From an uncultured Lachnospiraceae bacterium (lineage in GTDB: Bacteria > Bacillota > Clostridia > Lachnospirales > Lachnospiraceae), in NCBI GenBank assembly GCA_900557385.1, contig USSP01000009.1, forward strand, positions 1 through 17,195: DNA of 17,195 nt, read 5' to 3'. The first letter of the stretch is position 1. Each line of letters begins with the position of its first letter. The notes beneath the pieces are model-generated. The model saw only the letters and a program-made list of their open reading frames with translations, did not search any database and had not been told where the DNA came from. The position numbers and the translations under genes were made by a program. Shown one piece after another: positions 15,198-17,195 of this stretch.

Positions 15198-16475
15198 ATG
15201 AAGACAAATGAGATTTTGGATTTGATTGAGAATGGTGCATATGATGACAAATTAAAGGACATCTATGTGGATGAAAGTAAAATCAGCTACGAGAAAACCC
15301 GTTATAGCAGGGCGATCCGACAGTATATTGAGAAATTCGGCGCAGAAGATGTGGAAATCTACAGTGCACCGGGCAGAAGTGAGATCGGGGGAAACCATAC
15401 GGATCATCAGCATGGAGAAGTACTGGCTGCCTCCATCAACAATGACACCATTGCCATTGTAAAAAAGACAGAAGAGCCCTTTGTAAAAGTTGTCTCAGAA
15501 GGTTACGAGATGGTTACCGTTTCTCTGAATGAACTGGAGAAAAAAGAAGAAGAGGAGGGAACTACCGCTGCACTGATTCGCGGAGTCCTGGCTAAAATTA
15601 AGGAAAACGGCCACAAGATTGGCGGTTTTCAGGCATATATGACCAGTGATGTGCTGATTGGAGCAGGCTTGTCCTCTTCTGCATCTTTTGAGACCATTGT
15701 TGGAACAGTGGTATCTTATCTTTATAATGAGGGGAAAATCTCTCCTATCGAGATTGCCATCATCGGACAGTATGCAGAAAATGTCTACTTTGGCAAACCC
15801 TGTGGTTTAATGGATCAGATGGCATGTTCCGTGGGGAGCCTTTCCCACATCAATTTTGCAAACCCTGCAGAGCCGGTGGTAGAGCGTATCGAATTTGATC
15901 TGGACTCCCATGGCTACAGTCTCTGCATCACCGATACCAAAGGCTCCCATGCGGATCTGACTGCAGACTATGCAGCGATTCCCACGGAGATGAGACAGGC
16001 TGCCAGCTGCCTTGGAAAAGAGGTGCTGGGACAGACTTCGAAAGAAGAAGTTCTCTCCAAACTGCCGGAAATCCGGGAAAAGGCAGGGGATCGCGCCGCA
16101 CTCCGTGCCCTCCATTATGTATGTGAGAATGAACGTGTGCAGAAAGAAGCAGCTGCTTTACAGCAGGATCGCTTTGCGGAGTTTTTGAAGCTGGTAAAGG
16201 AGTCAGGTGATTCCTCTTATAAATATTTGCAGAATGTTTATGTTAACCATGATGTGCAGCATCAGAATGTGTCTGTTGCACTGGCAGTGAGTGATATGGT
16301 TCTGGAGGGGAAAGGAGCCAGTCGTGTTCACGGTGGCGGTTTTGCAGGAACGATTCAGGCGTTTGTTCCCAATGAACAGGTAAGCCGATATAAGGAGACA
16401 ATGGAAAAAGTTTTCGGAAAGGGTACCTGTAACGTGCTGAAAATTCGTAAATACGGAGGGGTGAAGGTTTTATGA
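15198..16475 (+). CDS. galK: Galactokinase
   Basis: Galactokinase phosphorylates galactose at C1 with ATP, the entry step of the Leloir pathway. The GHMP kinase motifs are in order: PGRSEIGGNHTDH at 58-70, the ATP loop GLSSSASFE at 157-165, the catalytic aspartate D206 in CGLMDQ, and GGGFAGT at 379-385. At 425 residues it is somewhat longer than the E. coli enzyme, mainly from an N-terminal extension of about 40 residues before the first motif. The sugar-binding signature is a variant: most galactokinases read GEHTDY, here GNHTDH, so the glutamate and the tyrosine are replaced. AAGGAGA lies upstream of the ATG. The stop overlaps the galT start as ATGA, which implies coupled translation. Confidence 0.93.
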   Translation: MKTNEILDLIENGAYDDKLKDIYVDESKISYEKTRYSRAIRQYIEKFGAEDVEIYSAPGRSEIGGNHTDHQHGEVLAASINNDTIAIVKKTEEPFVKVVSEGYEMVTVSLNELEKKEEEEGTTAALIRGVLAKIKENGHKIGGFQAYMTSDVLIGAGLSSSASFETIVGTVVSYLYNEGKISPIEIAIIGQYAENVYFGKPCGLMDQMACSVGSLSHINFANPAEPVVERIEFDLDSHGYSLCITDTKGSHADLTADYAAIPTEMRQAASCLGKEVLGQTSKEEVLSKLPEIREKAGDRAALRALHYVCENERVQKEAAALQQDRFAEFLKLVKESGDSSYKYLQNVYVNHDVQHQNVSVALAVSDMVLEGKGASRVHGGGFAGTIQAFVPNEQVSRYKETMEKVFGKGTCNVLKIRKYGGVKVL

Positions 16476-17195
16476 TTGATAAACTGATTTGTGAACTGGT
16501 AATGTATGGACTGCAGAACGGTCTGGTAGATCCTGCAGATGAAATTTTTGTCACCAATTCTCTGCTGGAATTATTTCAGCAAAACGAATATACAGAACCG
16601 GAGGAAAAAACGGAGCCCAGGGAACTTTCCCAGATTCTGGACGATCTGTTGGACTATGCAGTGAATCAGGGAATTCTGGAGGAGGACACCATTACCCTGC
16701 GGGATTTGTTTGATACCCGTATTATGGGACTTCTCACACCGCCTCCCAGCGTGGTTCGGAAAAACTTTGCAGAGAAATATGAAATTTCTCCCAAGGAAGC
16801 CACCGACTATTATTACCATTTCAGTCAGGCGACCAATTATATCCGAAAGGACAGAATCGCCAGAGATGAGAAATGGGTGACGGATACAGAATTTGGTGCC
16901 ATTGATATCACCATTAATTTATCCAAGCCGGAAAAAGACCCCAGGGATATTGCAAAAGCGGGACAAGCGAAGAAGTCCGGCTATCCCAGTTGCCTGCTCT
17001 GTAAGGAAAATGAAGGTTATGCCGGTAATCTTTCCCATCCGGCGAGACAGAATCACAGAATTATCCCGCTTACGCTGTGTGGAGAGCCCTACAATCTGCA
17101 ATATTCGCCCTATGTTTATTATAATGAACATTGTATTATTTTTAATGACAGACATATTCCCATGAAAATTGACCGGGCAGTATTTGCGAAGCTGC
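16472..17195 (+). CDS. galT: UDP-glucose--hexose-1-phosphate uridylyltransferase, class II, partial
   Basis: GalT exchanges UMP between UDP-glucose and galactose-1-phosphate, the step after galactokinase. The 241 codons before the window edge are the N-terminal half of the Firmicutes class II form, which is about 490-500 residues long. Recognisable parts are MIDKLICELVMYGLQNGL, then DLFDTRIMGLLTPPPSVV, then EATDYYYHFSQATNYIRKDRI, then SCLLCKENEGYAGNLSHPAR. The catalytic histidine region lies beyond the edge. ATG at 16472 overlaps the galK stop, with GGAGGGG upstream inside galK. The galK-galT pair, with the Dabb gene ahead, forms one operon; an epimerase gene may follow outside the window. 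Confidence 0.93.
   Translation, partial: MIDKLICELVMYGLQNGLVDPADEIFVTNSLLELFQQNEYTEPEEKTEPRELSQILDDLLDYAVNQGILEEDTITLRDLFDTRIMGLLTPPPSVVRKNFAEKYEISPKEATDYYYHFSQATNYIRKDRIARDEKWVTDTEFGAIDITINLSKPEKDPRDIAKAGQAKKSGYPSCLLCKENEGYAGNLSHPARQNHRIIPLTLCGEPYNLQYSPYVYYNEHCIIFNDRHIPMKIDRAVFAKL

Overview
The window appears to be two unrelated genomes joined at a pair of 10-base C runs near 3460-3483. To the left, the DNA is GC-rich, its genes lack Shine-Dalgarno sites, there is a Bacteroidetes-style -7 promoter motif (TAnnTTTG), and the gene order is folP-dacA. This suggests a gut Bacteroidales. To the right, the DNA has a more balanced base composition, most genes have an AGGAGG-like ribosome-binding site, and there are TTGACA/TATAAT-type promoters. 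The gene content there (SEC-C methionine aminopeptidase, SbcCD, class II GalT, BspA-like repeat protein, Rpn/PD-(D/E)XK protein) suggests a Firmicute of the Lachnospiraceae type. The join cuts a Bacteroidales histidine kinase and a Firmicutes sodium symporter fragment at the same place, so I read it as an assembly chimera, not gene transfer.

Left part (1-3460). A minus-strand operon runs folP (folate synthesis), dacA (c-di-AMP synthesis), then an unrecognised partial gene that carries an RNxxxH motif of the HEPN type. A 23-bp tandem duplication sits exactly on the dacA stop and the next gene's start. A LytS/YehU-type histidine kinase diverges from folP and is cut off by the junction before its ATP-binding G box.

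Right part, first half (3484-8675). A decayed stretch comes first: a symporter remnant with an internal deletion, a hairpin-rich repeat remnant, and a YitT/YczE-like membrane protein without its N terminus. Then, all on the minus strand, come an Rpn/PD-(D/E)XK family protein, a lipoprotein of unknown function, a possible MITE, a methionine aminopeptidase with a SEC-C zinc motif and a hairpin close upstream of its start, and a secreted BspA-like protein with its own promoter.

Right part, second half (8676-17195). The sbcD-sbcC double-strand-break repair operon is on the minus strand, with a 4-nt GTGA overlap. Divergent from it is an AraC-family regulator; the gap between them holds a structured, inverted-repeat-bounded element. 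Next is an array of four related palindromes (13871-14112). A strong promoter follows, then a membrane-anchored or lipoprotein gene broken by one in-frame TAA. Last comes an apparent operon of a Dabb (A/B barrel) protein, galactokinase and GalT (Leloir pathway), with a palindrome over its predicted -35 box.

I did not find a clear new defence or biosynthetic system. The signals most worth following are the palindrome array at 13871-14112, the structured repeat elements, the interrupted gene at 14233, and the HEPN-like motif beside dacA. No tRNA, rRNA, CRISPR array or complete insertion sequence was seen.
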